Assembly (NCBI GenBank): GCA_002333095.1
Contig: DDBK01000164.1
Span: forward strand, 23,530 to 45,832
DNA: 22,303 nucleotides
Source: Cellvibrionales bacterium UBA2034
Lineage (GTDB): Bacteria > Pseudomonadota > Gammaproteobacteria > Pseudomonadales > UBA7239
Reading direction: 5' to 3'
Notes under the pieces: generated by a model
The model's input: only the letters and a program-made list of their open reading frames with translations
What the model was told of the DNA's origin: nothing
Databases searched by the model: none
In this document: positions 6,812 through 16,598 of the stretch, piece after piece
Numbering within the stretch: the first letter of the stretch is position 1
Layout: each line of letters starts with the position of its first letter
Made by a program: the position numbers and the translations under genes

Positions 6812-8341
6812 ATGAAGCAGTTAGGCGTACTTGATTCAGCATTTATAAACCTTGAACACCCGAATACACCGCAGCACATCGGCGGTCTGGGTATTTACGA
6901 CCAGTCTACCGCACCCGGTGGCACTGTTCGCTTCAAGGAAGTCATCGCCAGTTTCGAACGCAAGCTGAAGAAGCTACCTCTATTCCGCACCCGGATGGTA
7001 CAGGTACCGGGCGGCTATGACCGGCCGTACTGGATCAAGGATGACAAGTTCGATATGGAATTTCATCTGCGCCATATCGCCCTGCCCAAACCGGGCGACT
7101 GGCGACAGTTGTGCATCCTGATTGCACGTTTACATGCGCGCCCACTCGATATGTCTCGTCCGCTGTGGGAAGCCTATATTATTGAAGGGCTGGATAATAT
7201 CCCGCACCTGCCTAAAAACTGCTTTGCCGTATACACCAAAATGCATCATTCACTGGTGGATGGCGCCGGCGGCTCGTCGTTCATGGCTGCACTGCATGAT
7301 CTTGAACCCATTCCATCCGGCAGCGATGAAGAAGATGGCATGACCTATCTGGGTGAAACGCCGCCCAGTGCATTCAACATGCTGACGCGCGGCACCTTCA
7401 ACACGGCGCGCAACAGTGTGGATCTGGTGAAAGGTTTGTTCAAAACCGGCATCGAGATCGGCAAGAATGTCATTGACGTGTCTCGCGGCAATGTCCCCAT
7501 GCCTGATATCCGTGCGCCCAAAACCCGGTTTAATAATCCGGTCGGGCCCTATCGTATTTTTGAAGCGGCGCTCTTTGAGCTGGAAGATTTCAAAGCCATC
7601 AAAAATGCGACAGATGCCAAAGTGAATGATGTTGCACTGGCGATCATTTCAGGTGGTATCCGCCACTATCTGCAACATCACAATGAGCTGCCCCTCGATT
7701 CCCTGTCGGCCATTATGCCGGTGAATATGCGCACTCGACGCGGCGATAACGAAGAAAACAACCAGATCGGTTCTATCTTTGCCAATATCCATACCGACAT
7801 TGAAGATCCTGTAGAACGTATGCATGCCATTCACAAGAGCACTGATGAGGCGAAAGAGTTCGGCGAACAGACACCTCTGGTGGATGCACTCAAACTGGCA
7901 GGTGTATTCTCGCCGCGCCTCACAAAAAGCCTTGTGCATTTCTATATCGATAACAAGTTAACAGAACACTTGCCGATAAATATCAGCTCGGTTATCTCCA
8001 ACGTACCAGGACCTCCGTTCCCGCTGTATTGTTCAGGCGCAAAACTGGTGCAATACCACGGTGTTGGCCTCCTGACACCGGGAGTAGGGCTTTTCCATCT
8101 CGTCATGAGCTACTGCGGAACTGTTACCGTCAGCATCGTTGCAGACCGTAACATCATGCCTGATCCGGGGTTTTATCGTGAATGTCTCGAAAAATCGTTT
8201 GACGAGCTCAAAGCAGCGGCGCTGAAAACAGGCAAAGTAGTGAAGCACAAAACCAAAGCAGAAATGACAGCCATCCGGAAAGAAGCTGCCGGTATAAAAG
8301 CCGCAAAAAGCAAGCCGGGAGAAGAACAAGCTTCTGCCTGA
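6812..8341 (+). CDS. Wax ester synthase / diacylglycerol O-acyltransferase (WS/DGAT)
   Basis: A 509-residue bifunctional acyltransferase that transfers acyl groups from acyl-CoA to fatty alcohols (wax esters) or diacylglycerol (triacylglycerol) for storage lipid bodies. The catalytic motif HHSLVDG (HHxxxDG) lies at residues 145-151. The conserved RPLWEAYIIEGL stretch precedes it, and the C-terminal domain has NISSVISNVPGPPFPLY, the ND-type motif of the family, plus GVGLFHLVMSYCGTV. The N-terminus MKQLGVLDSAFINLEHPNTP is typical. The last 40 or so residues (from about 468) are lysine- and alanine-rich and extend past the usual end. The ribosome site is weak (GGAC). The gene is a single transcription unit: divergent from the SGNH hydrolase and followed by a strong terminator. 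The neighbouring acyl-CoA dehydrogenases could supply or consume the same acyl-CoA pool. The family is firm; the preferred substrate is not known. Confidence 0.93.
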   Translation: MKQLGVLDSAFINLEHPNTPQHIGGLGIYDQSTAPGGTVRFKEVIASFERKLKKLPLFRTRMVQVPGGYDRPYWIKDDKFDMEFHLRHIALPKPGDWRQLCILIARLHARPLDMSRPLWEAYIIEGLDNIPHLPKNCFAVYTKMHHSLVDGAGGSSFMAALHDLEPIPSGSDEEDGMTYLGETPPSAFNMLTRGTFNTARNSVDLVKGLFKTGIEIGKNVIDVSRGNVPMPDIRAPKTRFNNPVGPYRIFEAALFELEDFKAIKNATDAKVNDVALAIISGGIRHYLQHHNELPLDSLSAIMPVNMRTRRGDNEENNQIGSIFANIHTDIEDPVERMHAIHKSTDEAKEFGEQTPLVDALKLAGVFSPRLTKSLVHFYIDNKLTEHLPINISSVISNVPGPPFPLYCSGAKLVQYHGVGLLTPGVGLFHLVMSYCGTVTVSIVADRNIMPDPGFYRECLEKSFDELKAAALKTGKVVKHKTKAEMTAIRKEAAGIKAAKSKPGEEQASA

Positions 8342-8352
8342 ACCTCAACCTG

Positions 8353-8384
8353 AAGAGCCGCTGTTTTTTGCAGCGGCTTTTTTG
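8353..8384 (+). terminator. Rho-independent terminator of the WS/DGAT gene
   Basis: AGCCGCTG (8356-8363) pairs perfectly with CAGCGGCT (8371-8378) around a seven-base T-rich loop, followed by a run of T to 8383. The preceding AAG can extend the stem against the T-run. It lies 12 bases after the stop codon of the acyltransferase gene. The rest of the gap up to 8561 shows no convincing promoter or other element. Confidence 0.9.
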
Positions 8385-8561
8385 TTTATGTGGGCTGATG
8401 GCTTCCGTGTGATCCGCAGCCATAAGTAATTGCCACTTCGCATACAGCGCTGGGGCGCGTTAGAATCACGCACAATCCTAGGTGGGAATTTCTAAAGCTT
8501 TACTTCATAACTGCCCCACTGAATAACAACCATTTTTACGCTTAACAGAGGTAGTTTTCTC

Positions 8562-9758
8562 GTGGATTACAAAGCCTTTCGTCAGGATATCCGCGCATGG
8601 CTGGAAGCCAACTGCCCGGCTTCAATGCGAACCCCCGCCAAGCAAGAAGAGCAGGTGTGGGGTGGCAGAAATATCAAATTTCCTAGCCCGGATGCGAAAC
8701 TCTGGTTTGAACGCTGCGTAGAGAAAGGCTACTGCGTACCGGATTGGCCAGTAGAGTATGGCGGTGCCGGATTCGATACCGAACAAACCCGTATTTTTAA
8801 ATCTGAAATGCGCAAGCTGGGTTGCAGGGCGCCACAGGTAAACCTCGGCATCTGGATGTCGGGGCCCGCTATTCTCGAATTCGGCACAGAAGAACAGAAA
8901 CGGGAGCACCTGCCTAAAATTGCTCGTGGCGAAATTCGCTGGTGTCAGGGATATTCCGAGCCTGGTGCGGGATCTGATCTGGCGGGCCTGCAGACACGTG
9001 CGGTAGCAGATGGTGATGACTTTATCATCAACGGTTCCAAGATCTGGACATCCTACGCCGACGAATCAGACTGGATTTACTGTCTGGTGCGCACTGATCC
9101 TGACGCTCCGAAGCGAGACGGCATCACATTCCTGCTGTTTGACATGGCATCTGCGGGCGTTGAAGCAAAACCTATAGAGTTGATCACAGGTGAACGCCAC
9201 TTCTGCCAGACATTTTTCGACAACGTGCGTGTACCGCAAAAAAATGCCCTTGGCGTGATTAACCAAGGCTGGACTGTTGCAAAACGGGTGCTCGAGTTCG
9301 AGCGGAATATGATGTCCGACCTCGGTAGCGAGACAGGCAGCAATGTAGAACCACGCGAAGCAGCACTGCATTATATTGGCAAAGACAATAACGGCGCGAT
9401 TTCTGATGTGATTCTACGTGACGCAATTGCTCGCCACGAAATCCAGAAGCGCGCGTTTGATGTTACCCAGCAGCGAATGATTGATGAATTCACGAATGGC
9501 GCAGGCAATATGAATACTGCGCTGATTTTTAAATATTGCGGCACTGAAGAAGAAAAACGCAAGTTTGAGCTTCTGCTGAAAATCATGGGTGAGCAAGGAT
9601 TGGGCTGGCGGGATCATCAGCACTTTACTGAATCTGAACTGAATACCACTATCGAATGGATGGGAGCCAAAACCCATACCATTGCAGGCGGCACATCAGA
9701 AATTCAATTAAACATTATCGCCAAACGCGCGCTGGGTTTGCCTGGCGTGCTGAGTTGA
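8562..9758 (+). CDS. Acyl-CoA dehydrogenase, probable catalytic subunit of a heteromer
   Basis: A 398-residue FAD-dependent acyl-CoA dehydrogenase that would introduce the alpha-beta double bond in an acyl-CoA. The FAD/substrate loop YSEPGAGSDLAG lies at 131-142 with an intact substrate-domain core. At the medium-chain enzyme's catalytic glutamate position the sequence is IAGGTSEIQ (374-382), with glycine where the glutamate would be. Instead E247 in LEFERNMMSD sits on the helix that holds the catalytic glutamate in isovaleryl-CoA dehydrogenase-type and heterotetrameric enzymes. The start is GTG, supported by AGAGG 10 bases upstream and no nearby ATG. It is followed by a second dehydrogenase gene after 25 bases. 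This arrangement resembles heteromeric dehydrogenases such as the mycobacterial steroid side-chain FadE pairs or the PimC/PimD large and small subunits; the real substrate is unknown. Confidence 0.92.
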   Translation: MDYKAFRQDIRAWLEANCPASMRTPAKQEEQVWGGRNIKFPSPDAKLWFERCVEKGYCVPDWPVEYGGAGFDTEQTRIFKSEMRKLGCRAPQVNLGIWMSGPAILEFGTEEQKREHLPKIARGEIRWCQGYSEPGAGSDLAGLQTRAVADGDDFIINGSKIWTSYADESDWIYCLVRTDPDAPKRDGITFLLFDMASAGVEAKPIELITGERHFCQTFFDNVRVPQKNALGVINQGWTVAKRVLEFERNMMSDLGSETGSNVEPREAALHYIGKDNNGAISDVILRDAIARHEIQKRAFDVTQQRMIDEFTNGAGNMNTALIFKYCGTEEEKRKFELLLKIMGEQGLGWRDHQHFTESELNTTIEWMGAKTHTIAGGTSEIQLNIIAKRALGLPGVLS

Positions 9759-9783
9759 GCCGCTGCACGTTGAGGAAGAACCC

Positions 9784-10923
9784 ATGACTCTCGCATTCAA
9801 TGAAGAACAGCGTACGCTGAAAGACACTGCACGCGAATTTGCCAGGAACCAGTCACCTGTTGAATCATTTCGCCAGCTACGTGGCGGCGCCGTGACAGAA
9901 GGATTTTCTACTGACATCTGGCAATCCATGATTGAACTGGGCTGGACCGGCATGACATTTCCTGAAGCATACGGCGGGTTTGACTTCGGTTACATGGGAC
10001 TTGCCGGCTGCATGGAGGAGCTAGGCCATACGTTGGTAGCTTCTCCTTTACTGTCATCTGTCGTGTTATCAGGCTCGGCTATTTTGTTTGCAGGTACAGA
10101 AGAGCAGAAACAGACTCTGTTGCCGCAAATTGTCAGCGGGGAAAAACGCATAGCATTGGCTTGCGATGAAGGATTCCACCACCAGCCCACTGCAATCAGC
10201 GCAACAGCTGTCAAGGAAGGTGACACGTTTTTGCTCAATGGCAGCAAAGCCCGCGTGATTGATGGATTGTCTGCAGACCTTTTTATTGTTGCTGTGCGCA
10301 CAACTGGCAATGCGGGCGATACAAATGGCATCAGTTTGCTGCTGCTGGATGCCTCCACGCCTGGTATCAGCATTGAAAAAACCTCACTGGTAGATTCCCG
10401 CAACTATGCGCGTCTTACATTCAATAACGTCTGCATTCCCGCCTCCCATTTGCTGGGCGAAATGCATAATGGATTTGCGGCTCTTGATAAGGCGCTGGAT
10501 CGTGGACGCATCTGTCTGGCAGCAGAAATGTTTGGCGGGATACAGGAAATATTTGATCGCACTGTCCAATACCTGAAAGAGCGCAAACAATTTGGCGTGC
10601 TGATTGGCACTTTTCAGGCCCTGCAACACCGTGCAGCGCATATGTACACCGAAATAGAGATGTGCAAATCCATTCTCATGCTGGCTCTGGATGCTGTGGA
10701 AAAAGACTCTGGCAATGCTCCGCAGTTAATCAGCGCCGCCAAAGCCAAGATCAGCGAGACATATGAACTCGTCAGCAACGAAGCGACGCAAATGCATGGC
10801 GGCATAGGCGTAACGGATGAGTTGGATATAGGCTTGTTCCTGAAGCGCGCACGCATGTCTGCAGAATTACTCGGCAGCGCTCGCTTTCATTTCAGTCGCT
10901 ATGCAACGCTGGAAGGCTTCTGA
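9784..10923 (+). CDS. Acyl-CoA dehydrogenase-like protein, probable non-catalytic subunit
   Basis: A 379-residue member of the acyl-CoA dehydrogenase fold, with the C-terminal segment YLKERKQFGVLIGTFQALQH (263-282) and MHGGIGVTDELDIGLFLKRA (337-356). It lacks the usual TEPxxGSD-type flavin loop: the equivalent region reads LACDEGFHHQPTA (125-137). It also lacks a catalytic glutamate at either known position: the helix that carries it in the upstream gene reads ALDRGRICLAAE, and the C-terminal glutamate loop is absent. This is how the small, non-catalytic subunit of heteromeric acyl-CoA dehydrogenases usually looks. GAGGAAG gives a strong ribosome site, and the gene is almost certainly co-transcribed with its neighbour. 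It converges on hisC with five bases between stops and no visible terminator. Confidence 0.9.
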   Translation: MTLAFNEEQRTLKDTAREFARNQSPVESFRQLRGGAVTEGFSTDIWQSMIELGWTGMTFPEAYGGFDFGYMGLAGCMEELGHTLVASPLLSSVVLSGSAILFAGTEEQKQTLLPQIVSGEKRIALACDEGFHHQPTAISATAVKEGDTFLLNGSKARVIDGLSADLFIVAVRTTGNAGDTNGISLLLLDASTPGISIEKTSLVDSRNYARLTFNNVCIPASHLLGEMHNGFAALDKALDRGRICLAAEMFGGIQEIFDRTVQYLKERKQFGVLIGTFQALQHRAAHMYTEIEMCKSILMLALDAVEKDSGNAPQLISAAKAKISETYELVSNEATQMHGGIGVTDELDIGLFLKRARMSAELLGSARFHFSRYATLEGF

Positions 10924-10928
10924 GGCAA

Positions 10929-11990
10929 TCACGCCGCCACAATGTTTTTCAGCGCTCTAACCAAGGCATCATTCTGCGAACCAGACCCAACAGTTATACG
11001 CAGAAAGTTATCTATGCGCGGCAAATTGAAATGCCTGACTATCACTGATTGCTCACGCAAAGCCTTTGAAAGAGCATCTGCACGATAGTCGGGATGTTGC
11101 ACAAAAATAAAATTAGCCGCTGACGGCAACACAACAAATCCAAGCGCAGCCAACTGCACACATAGCTCTTCGCGACCACTGATCACAGCCTTGGTGGTTT
11201 CCAGAAAATAGTCAACATCGTCAAAAGCCGCGGCGGCACCAACAATCGCCATGCGACCCAACGGGTAAGAATTAAAACTGTTTTTAATGCGCTCTAATGC
11301 ATCAATGAGATCCGGATGCCCGATTGCCAACCCAACCCGCAAGCCAGCCAATGACCGCGACTTGGAAAGTGTCTGCACCACCAGAAGATTCGGGTATTGA
11401 CTGGTCAATGGAACGGCTGACTTGCCCCCAAAATCAATATACGCCTCATCTACCACCACTACCGAATCACTATTCTTCTGCAACAGCGTTTCTATTTGCT
11501 CAAGTGATGTCAGTACGCCGGTAGGTGCATTGGGATTAGGAAATATAATGCCTCCATTAGGCCGGCAATAATCCCCAACATTTATTTCAAAACTTTCTGT
11601 AAGCGGGACTGTTTCATACGCAATGCCATATAAACCACAGTAGACCGGATAAAAGCTGTAGGTAATGTCTGGAAAGAGAATCGGCTCTTCATGCTTGAGC
11701 AACGCATGAAAAATATGGGCCAGCACTTCATCCGAACCATTGCCCACAAATACTGTCGATGCATCGACTGCATAATATCGAGCAACCGCTTCTTTTAAAA
11801 ATCCCGCATCAGGATCGGGATATAACCGCAAATCATCATTAAGCGTTGCTTGCATTGCTGCCAATGCCTTAGGCGATGGGCCAAACGGGTTTTCATTTGT
11901 ATTCAGTTTGACAAGATTATTTATTTTCGGCTGTTCACCCGGAACATAAGGCACCAGTGTATGAACAAGCGAACTCCAGAATCTGCTCAT
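10929..11990 (-). CDS. hisC: Histidinol-phosphate aminotransferase
   Basis: A 353-residue PLP-dependent class II aminotransferase. It converts imidazole acetol phosphate and glutamate to histidinol phosphate in histidine synthesis. Visible elements are [11 protein letters not shown] (30-40) near the substrate site, NPNAPTGVL (152-160), DEAYIDF (181-187) with the PLP-binding aspartate, and [14 protein letters not shown] (207-220), in which K210 is the Schiff-base lysine. GAGG lies eight bases before the ATG and overlaps the hisD stop region, so translation is probably coupled to hisD (gap of nine bases). It is the last gene of ibaG-murA-hisG-hisD-hisC, the same order as in Pseudomonas. Other his genes (hisB, H, A, F, I) are not in the window. 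Confidence 0.96.
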   Translation of the reverse strand: MSRFWSSLVHTLVPYVPGEQPKINNLVKLNTNENPFGPSPKALAAMQATLNDDLRLYPDPDAGFLKEAVARYYAVDASTVFVGNGSDEVLAHIFHALLKHEEPILFPDITYSFYPVYCGLYGIAYETVPLTESFEINVGDYCRPNGGIIFPNPNAPTGVLTSLEQIETLLQKNSDSVVVVDEAYIDFGGKSAVPLTSQYPNLLVVQTLSKSRSLAGLRVGLAIGHPDLIDALERIKNSFNSYPLGRMAIVGAAAAFDDVDYFLETTKAVISGREELCVQLAALGFVVLPSAANFIFVQHPDYRADALSKALREQSVIVRHFNLPRIDNFLRITVGSGSQNDALVRALKNIVAA

Positions 11991-11999
11991 TACAATACC

Positions 12000-13295
12000 T
12001 CAGTTGATTCTGTATTCCGCTGAGCGGGCATGCGCAGTCAGCTGTTCACTACGCGCTAATACAGATGCAATTTTTCCCAGCGACTCAGCCCCCGCTCTGG
12101 AAGCATGAATGATCGAGCTGCGCTTCTGGAAATCATATACCCCTAGCGGAGAGGAAAATCGTGCAGTGCCGGATGTAGGTAAAACATGGTTGGGGCCAGC
12201 GCAGTAATCCCCAAGCGCTTCCGGCGTATAGCGCCCCATGAAAATAGCGCCTGCATGGCGAACGCTTTCTGAAAAATTTTCCGGACTATCCATCGACAAT
12301 TCCAGATGTTCCGGTGCAATGTGGTTGCAAAGACTAGCCGCCTGATCAAGATTTTCTACAAGAATAAATGCAGCCCGATTTTCCATTGCTGTTTTTACAA
12401 TAGCAGCCCGCTCAAGAGTCGGTAACAGTTTCTTGCAGCTGGCCTGCACAGCATCAAGAAAAGCCGCATCGGGCGAAACTAGAATAGCCTGCGCCTGCTC
12501 ATCATGTTCAGCTTGAGAAAATAAATCCATCGCTATCCAGTCAGGATTGGTCTTGCCGTCACATACAATCAGGATTTCAGATGGCCCTGCAATCATATCG
12601 AGCCCGACCTGTCCAAAAACTGCGCGCTTGGCTGTTGCTACATAGATGTTGCCGGGGCCAACAATCTTGTCTACTTTCGGCACAGTTTCTGTTCCAAATG
12701 CCAGAGCAGCGATAGCCTGTGCGCCGCCAACAGTAAAAATGCAATCGACACCGGCGATGGCTGCAGCAGCCAGCACCATATCGCTCAACTCGTTATCCGG
12801 CGCAGGCACCACCATAATAATTTCCGGAACACCCGCTACTTTGGCTGGAATGGCATTCATGAGCACAGATGACGGATAAGAAGCCTTGCCTCCCGGAACA
12901 TAAATGCCGACACGATCAAGAGGGGTAATCCGCTGCCCCAATACCGTGCCATCTGCCTCGCTGTATTGCCAGGATTCTGCACGCTGCCTTTCATGGAAGC
13001 TGTGTATGCGCGCAGCTGCCTGTTCCAACGCATCACGCTGTGCAGTGCTGATTTTTTCCAATGAGCTCCGCAACTGTTCCGCTGTAATCTGCAGCTCTGC
13101 AATAGATTGGACTGAGCGACGATCAAACCGGTTGCTAAAATCTATCAACGCAGCATCGCCGCGTGTACGCACTGCCAGAATGATGTCATTAACAGCCGCA
13201 GCAACATCCTGATCCGATACAGACTCCCACGCCAACAGCTGCGCAAGGCGCTCTGCAAAATCAGCATCTTTGATATCCAGCTGCCGGATGTTCAT
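12000..13295 (-). CDS. hisD: Histidinol dehydrogenase
   Basis: A 431-residue NAD-dependent, zinc-binding enzyme catalysing the last two steps of histidine synthesis (histidinol to histidinal to histidine). The zinc and catalytic residues fit the family: Q261 and H264 in [10 protein letters not shown]329 and H330 in APEHLEL, D363 in the [13 protein letters not shown] segment, and H422 near the C-terminus. The NAD-binding core [13 protein letters not shown] is also present. The ATG overlaps the hisG stop as ATGA, indicating coupled translation. Length is normal and nothing looks broken. Confidence 0.97.
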   Translation of the reverse strand: MNIRQLDIKDADFAERLAQLLAWESVSDQDVAAAVNDIILAVRTRGDAALIDFSNRFDRRSVQSIAELQITAEQLRSSLEKISTAQRDALEQAAARIHSFHERQRAESWQYSEADGTVLGQRITPLDRVGIYVPGGKASYPSSVLMNAIPAKVAGVPEIIMVVPAPDNELSDMVLAAAAIAGVDCIFTVGGAQAIAALAFGTETVPKVDKIVGPGNIYVATAKRAVFGQVGLDMIAGPSEILIVCDGKTNPDWIAMDLFSQAEHDEQAQAILVSPDAAFLDAVQASCKKLLPTLERAAIVKTAMENRAAFILVENLDQAASLCNHIAPEHLELSMDSPENFSESVRHAGAIFMGRYTPEALGDYCAGPNHVLPTSGTARFSSPLGVYDFQKRSSIIHASRAGAESLGKIASVLARSEQLTAHARSAEYRIN

Positions 13296-13939
13296 GTGCT
13301 CTTTCTTCGCTTCTCAATAGCCACAGCCAGCTGTTTGATAATGGGCTGCATAATATCGTGCTTGGTTTTCATCGCCGCTTTATTGACAATCAATCTTGAT
13401 GTCACAGGCGCGATGACTTCCCTCGCCTCCAGGCCATTGGCACGCAGCGTGTTGCCGGTATCAACAATATCGACGATTTCATCGGCCAATCCCATCATTG
13501 GCGCCAACTCCATTGCACCATACAGTTTAACTACATCAACTTGCCGCCCCTGCTCTGCATAATATCGGCGTGCAATATTGATAAATTTGGTGGCTACACG
13601 GATACGGCCGGATTTAAGCGGCGCATCCTTCATGCCTGCGGTCATTAAACGGCAACGGGCGATACCCAGATCCAGCGGCTCATAAAACCCTTCACCACCA
13701 TGTTCCAGAATCACATCCTTGCCCGACACACCCATATCTGCCGTACCAAACTGCACATATGTGGGCACATCTGAACCACGCAATACAACCAACTGCACGT
13801 GCTCATGCGTTGTGGCAAAAACCAGCTTTCTGGTGCTCTCCAGATTTTCCAGCGGCGCAATGCCAATTTCCGCCAACAGCGGCAAGGTTTCCTGCAACAC
13901 ACGGCCTTTGGTCAAGGCTAACGTGATAATAGTTTTCAT
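13292..13939 (-). CDS. hisG: ATP phosphoribosyltransferase, short form (HisG-S)
   Basis: A 215-residue enzyme catalysing the first committed step of histidine synthesis, from ATP and PRPP to phosphoribosyl-ATP. It shows [20 protein letters not shown] at the N-terminus, [18 protein letters not shown], and [16 protein letters not shown], the PRPP-binding stretch. At this length it lacks the C-terminal regulatory domain, so by family knowledge it needs HisZ, a histidyl-tRNA synthetase-like partner, which is not in this window. The start at 13939 is five bases after the murA stop; the longer in-frame form from 14002 lies inside murA and is not homologous. GGAT across the murA stop may act as ribosome site. 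Confidence 0.96.
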   Translation of the reverse strand: MKTIITLALTKGRVLQETLPLLAEIGIAPLENLESTRKLVFATTHEHVQLVVLRGSDVPTYVQFGTADMGVSGKDVILEHGGEGFYEPLDLGIARCRLMTAGMKDAPLKSGRIRVATKFINIARRYYAEQGRQVDVVKLYGAMELAPMMGLADEIVDIVDTGNTLRANGLEAREVIAPVTSRLIVNKAAMKTKHDIMQPIIKQLAVAIEKRRKST

Positions 13940-13944
13940 AGGGT

Positions 13945-15243
<1,299 letters not shown>

Positions 15244-15247
15244 TTAT

Positions 15248-15270
15248 GCCCAGACTTGTTATTGCTGGGC
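15248..15270 (-). other. Hairpin at the ibaG stop codon, possible weak attenuator before murA
   Basis: On the minus strand GCCCAG, an 11-base loop containing the ibaG stop TAA, and CTGGGC form a six-pair G+C-rich stem, followed seven bases later by a TTTTT run. It is too weak and offset for a confident terminator, but could reduce read-through into murA or protect the mRNA end. It may be chance. Confidence 0.3.
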
Positions 15271-15507
15271 TTGCCATTCAGTTGGCGTCAATGTCTTCAT
15301 CATCACCGCGTGGATGGTTCCGTCAGCGATTTTTTCATTCAGGGCAGCATATACCAACTGCTGCTTTTTGACCGGTCGCTGGCCTTCAAAATGCGTGCTG
15401 ACCACCGTAATTTCAAAATGTCGTCCATCGCCCCCTACCAGCACTTGCTCAGCCGCCAATGCGTCCGTCAGTACCTGCTCAATCCAACTGTTGATATGCC
15501 CGCTCAT
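15259..15507 (-). CDS. ibaG: BolA-family protein IbaG (YrbA)
   Basis: An 82-residue BolA-like protein. Such proteins bind monothiol glutaredoxins through a shared [2Fe-2S] cluster and are linked to iron-sulfur handling and acid or envelope stress. The core is intact: VGGDGRHFEITVVS, then VKKQQLVYAALNEKIADGT followed by IHAVMMKTLTPTEW with the conserved cluster-ligand histidine. The ATG at 15507 is preferred over that at 15531: it gives the usual length, has a GAGAG about nine bases away, and leaves a normal leader from the candidate promoter at 15549-15577. It heads the murA-his transcription unit and is divergent from kdsD. In Pseudomonas and Escherichia coli mla genes lie directly upstream; here they do not. 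Confidence 0.92.
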   Translation of the reverse strand: MSGHINSWIEQVLTDALAAEQVLVGGDGRHFEITVVSTHFEGQRPVKKQQLVYAALNEKIADGTIHAVMMKTLTPTEWQAQQ

Positions 15508-15548
15508 TCCGCCGCACTCTCTTTTAACCATGACTTTTCAGGGCAGTC

Positions 15549-15577
15549 ACTATACCATTTGCGCGCACCATGCTGAA
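15549..15577 (-). promoter_or_regulatory. Candidate promoter of ibaG-murA-his
   Basis: On the minus strand TTCAGC (15577-15572) and TATAGT (15554-15549) are separated by exactly 17 bases. The -10 is close to consensus, the -35 poor. The predicted transcript start would be near 15542, about 35 bases before the preferred ibaG start. Confidence 0.35.
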
Positions 15578-15611
15578 TGAAAGCCCCATCAGGAGTCACA
15601 AGCACCAAGCC

Positions 15612-16598
15612 ATGAACGCGCCGTATACCAAACATGATTTCATCGCCTCAGGCCTCCGCACGGTTCAACTGGAGGGTGCTGCGGTTAGCCGCCTGCAGCA
15701 AGCGGTCAATGGCGACTTCAGTCGGGCTTGCGAGTTACTGCTAGGCTGCGATGGCCGCATTATCGTTACCGGCATGGGCAAATCCGGCCACATTGGTAGA
15801 AAAATCGCAGCGACGCTGGCCAGTACGGGCAGCCCGGCTTTTTTTGTGCATCCCGGCGAGGCCAGCCACGGCGATCTTGGCATGATCACCCCCAAAGACG
15901 TGGTGATTGCACTATCCAATTCAGGCTCCACCGCCGAGGTGGTCACTGTTCTCCCACTCATAAAGCGTATGGGCGTGCCGCTGATCAGCATGACGGGGAA
16001 CGGCCAGTCGACCCTGGCGCTGGCTGCGGATGTACACCTGGATGTCAGTGTGGAGGCAGAAGCCTGCCCGCTGGATCTTGCCCCTACAGCCAGCACCACT
16101 GTTGCTCTGGTGATGGGAGACGCGCTGGCCATTGCTTTGCTGGAAGCAAGGGGCTTCACGGCAGAGGATTTTGCCTTTTCCCATCCCGGTGGCGCGCTGG
16201 GTCGCAAATTGCTACTGAAAGTTGAAGACATTATGCATACCGGTGACCGTATTCCAGCCGTTACCGCAGGCACTGCGCTGATCGACGCCCTGTTAGTCAT
16301 GAATAACAAAGGGCTTGGGCTGACAACTATCTGCGACGGGCAAAACCATCTGTTAGGCGTCTTTACTGATGGGGATCTTCGCCGGGCCCTGCACAGCGAC
16401 ATCGTTGACCTGCGCCACACACCTATCGATAGCGTGATGACACGCAACGGCAAAACCGTCAATCGCCACATGCTAGCGGCTGAAGCGCTCGCCATCATGG
16501 AACACATGCATATCACTGCGCTGGTGGTAGCCGATGGTGAGCAACGGGTTGAAGGCATTGTGCACTTGCACGAAATACTCAAGGCGGGGGTTGCCTGA
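15612..16598 (+). CDS. kdsD: D-arabinose 5-phosphate isomerase KdsD (KpsF/GutQ family)
   Basis: A 328-residue enzyme converting ribulose 5-phosphate to arabinose 5-phosphate, the first step of Kdo synthesis for LPS. The SIS sugar-isomerase domain (about 35-190) contains VTGMGKSGHIGRKIA (K57), PGEASHGDLGM (E83, H86) and LSNSGSTAEV. It is followed by two CBS domains (about 205-328). The stretch ARGFTAEDFAFSHPGGALGR is diagnostic. The start at 15612 matches the known N-termini; an in-frame ATG at 15570 adds 14 unlike residues. Neither has a good ribosome site: CAGGAG lies 16 bases away. The stop overlaps the kdsC start by one base (TGATG). It opens the kdsD-kdsC-lptC-lptA-lptB operon. Confidence 0.96.
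   Translation: MNAPYTKHDFIASGLRTVQLEGAAVSRLQQAVNGDFSRACELLLGCDGRIIVTGMGKSGHIGRKIAATLASTGSPAFFVHPGEASHGDLGMITPKDVVIALSNSGSTAEVVTVLPLIKRMGVPLISMTGNGQSTLALAADVHLDVSVEAEACPLDLAPTASTTVALVMGDALAIALLEARGFTAEDFAFSHPGGALGRKLLLKVEDIMHTGDRIPAVTAGTALIDALLVMNNKGLGLTTICDGQNHLLGVFTDGDLRRALHSDIVDLRHTPIDSVMTRNGKTVNRHMLAAEALAIMEHMHITALVVADGEQRVEGIVHLHEILKAGVA

Noticed and set aside
8452..8519. TGGGGC and GCCCCA arms upstream of the first acyl-CoA dehydrogenase gene
   Set aside because: Six-base arms with a 55-base spacer; expected by chance and not near a credible promoter.
15576..15615. A 12-codon leader-like frame (MKAPSGVTSTKP) whose stop overlaps the kdsD ATG
   Set aside because: It has the look of a coupled leader peptide but lacks a ribosome binding site and has no regulatory codon bias; chance is enough.
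15665..16582. A 305-codon open frame antisense to kdsD
   Set aside because: It mirrors a fully conserved kdsD. Its translation is low-complexity (serine, alanine and proline rich) with no recognisable domain, as expected of a shadow frame.
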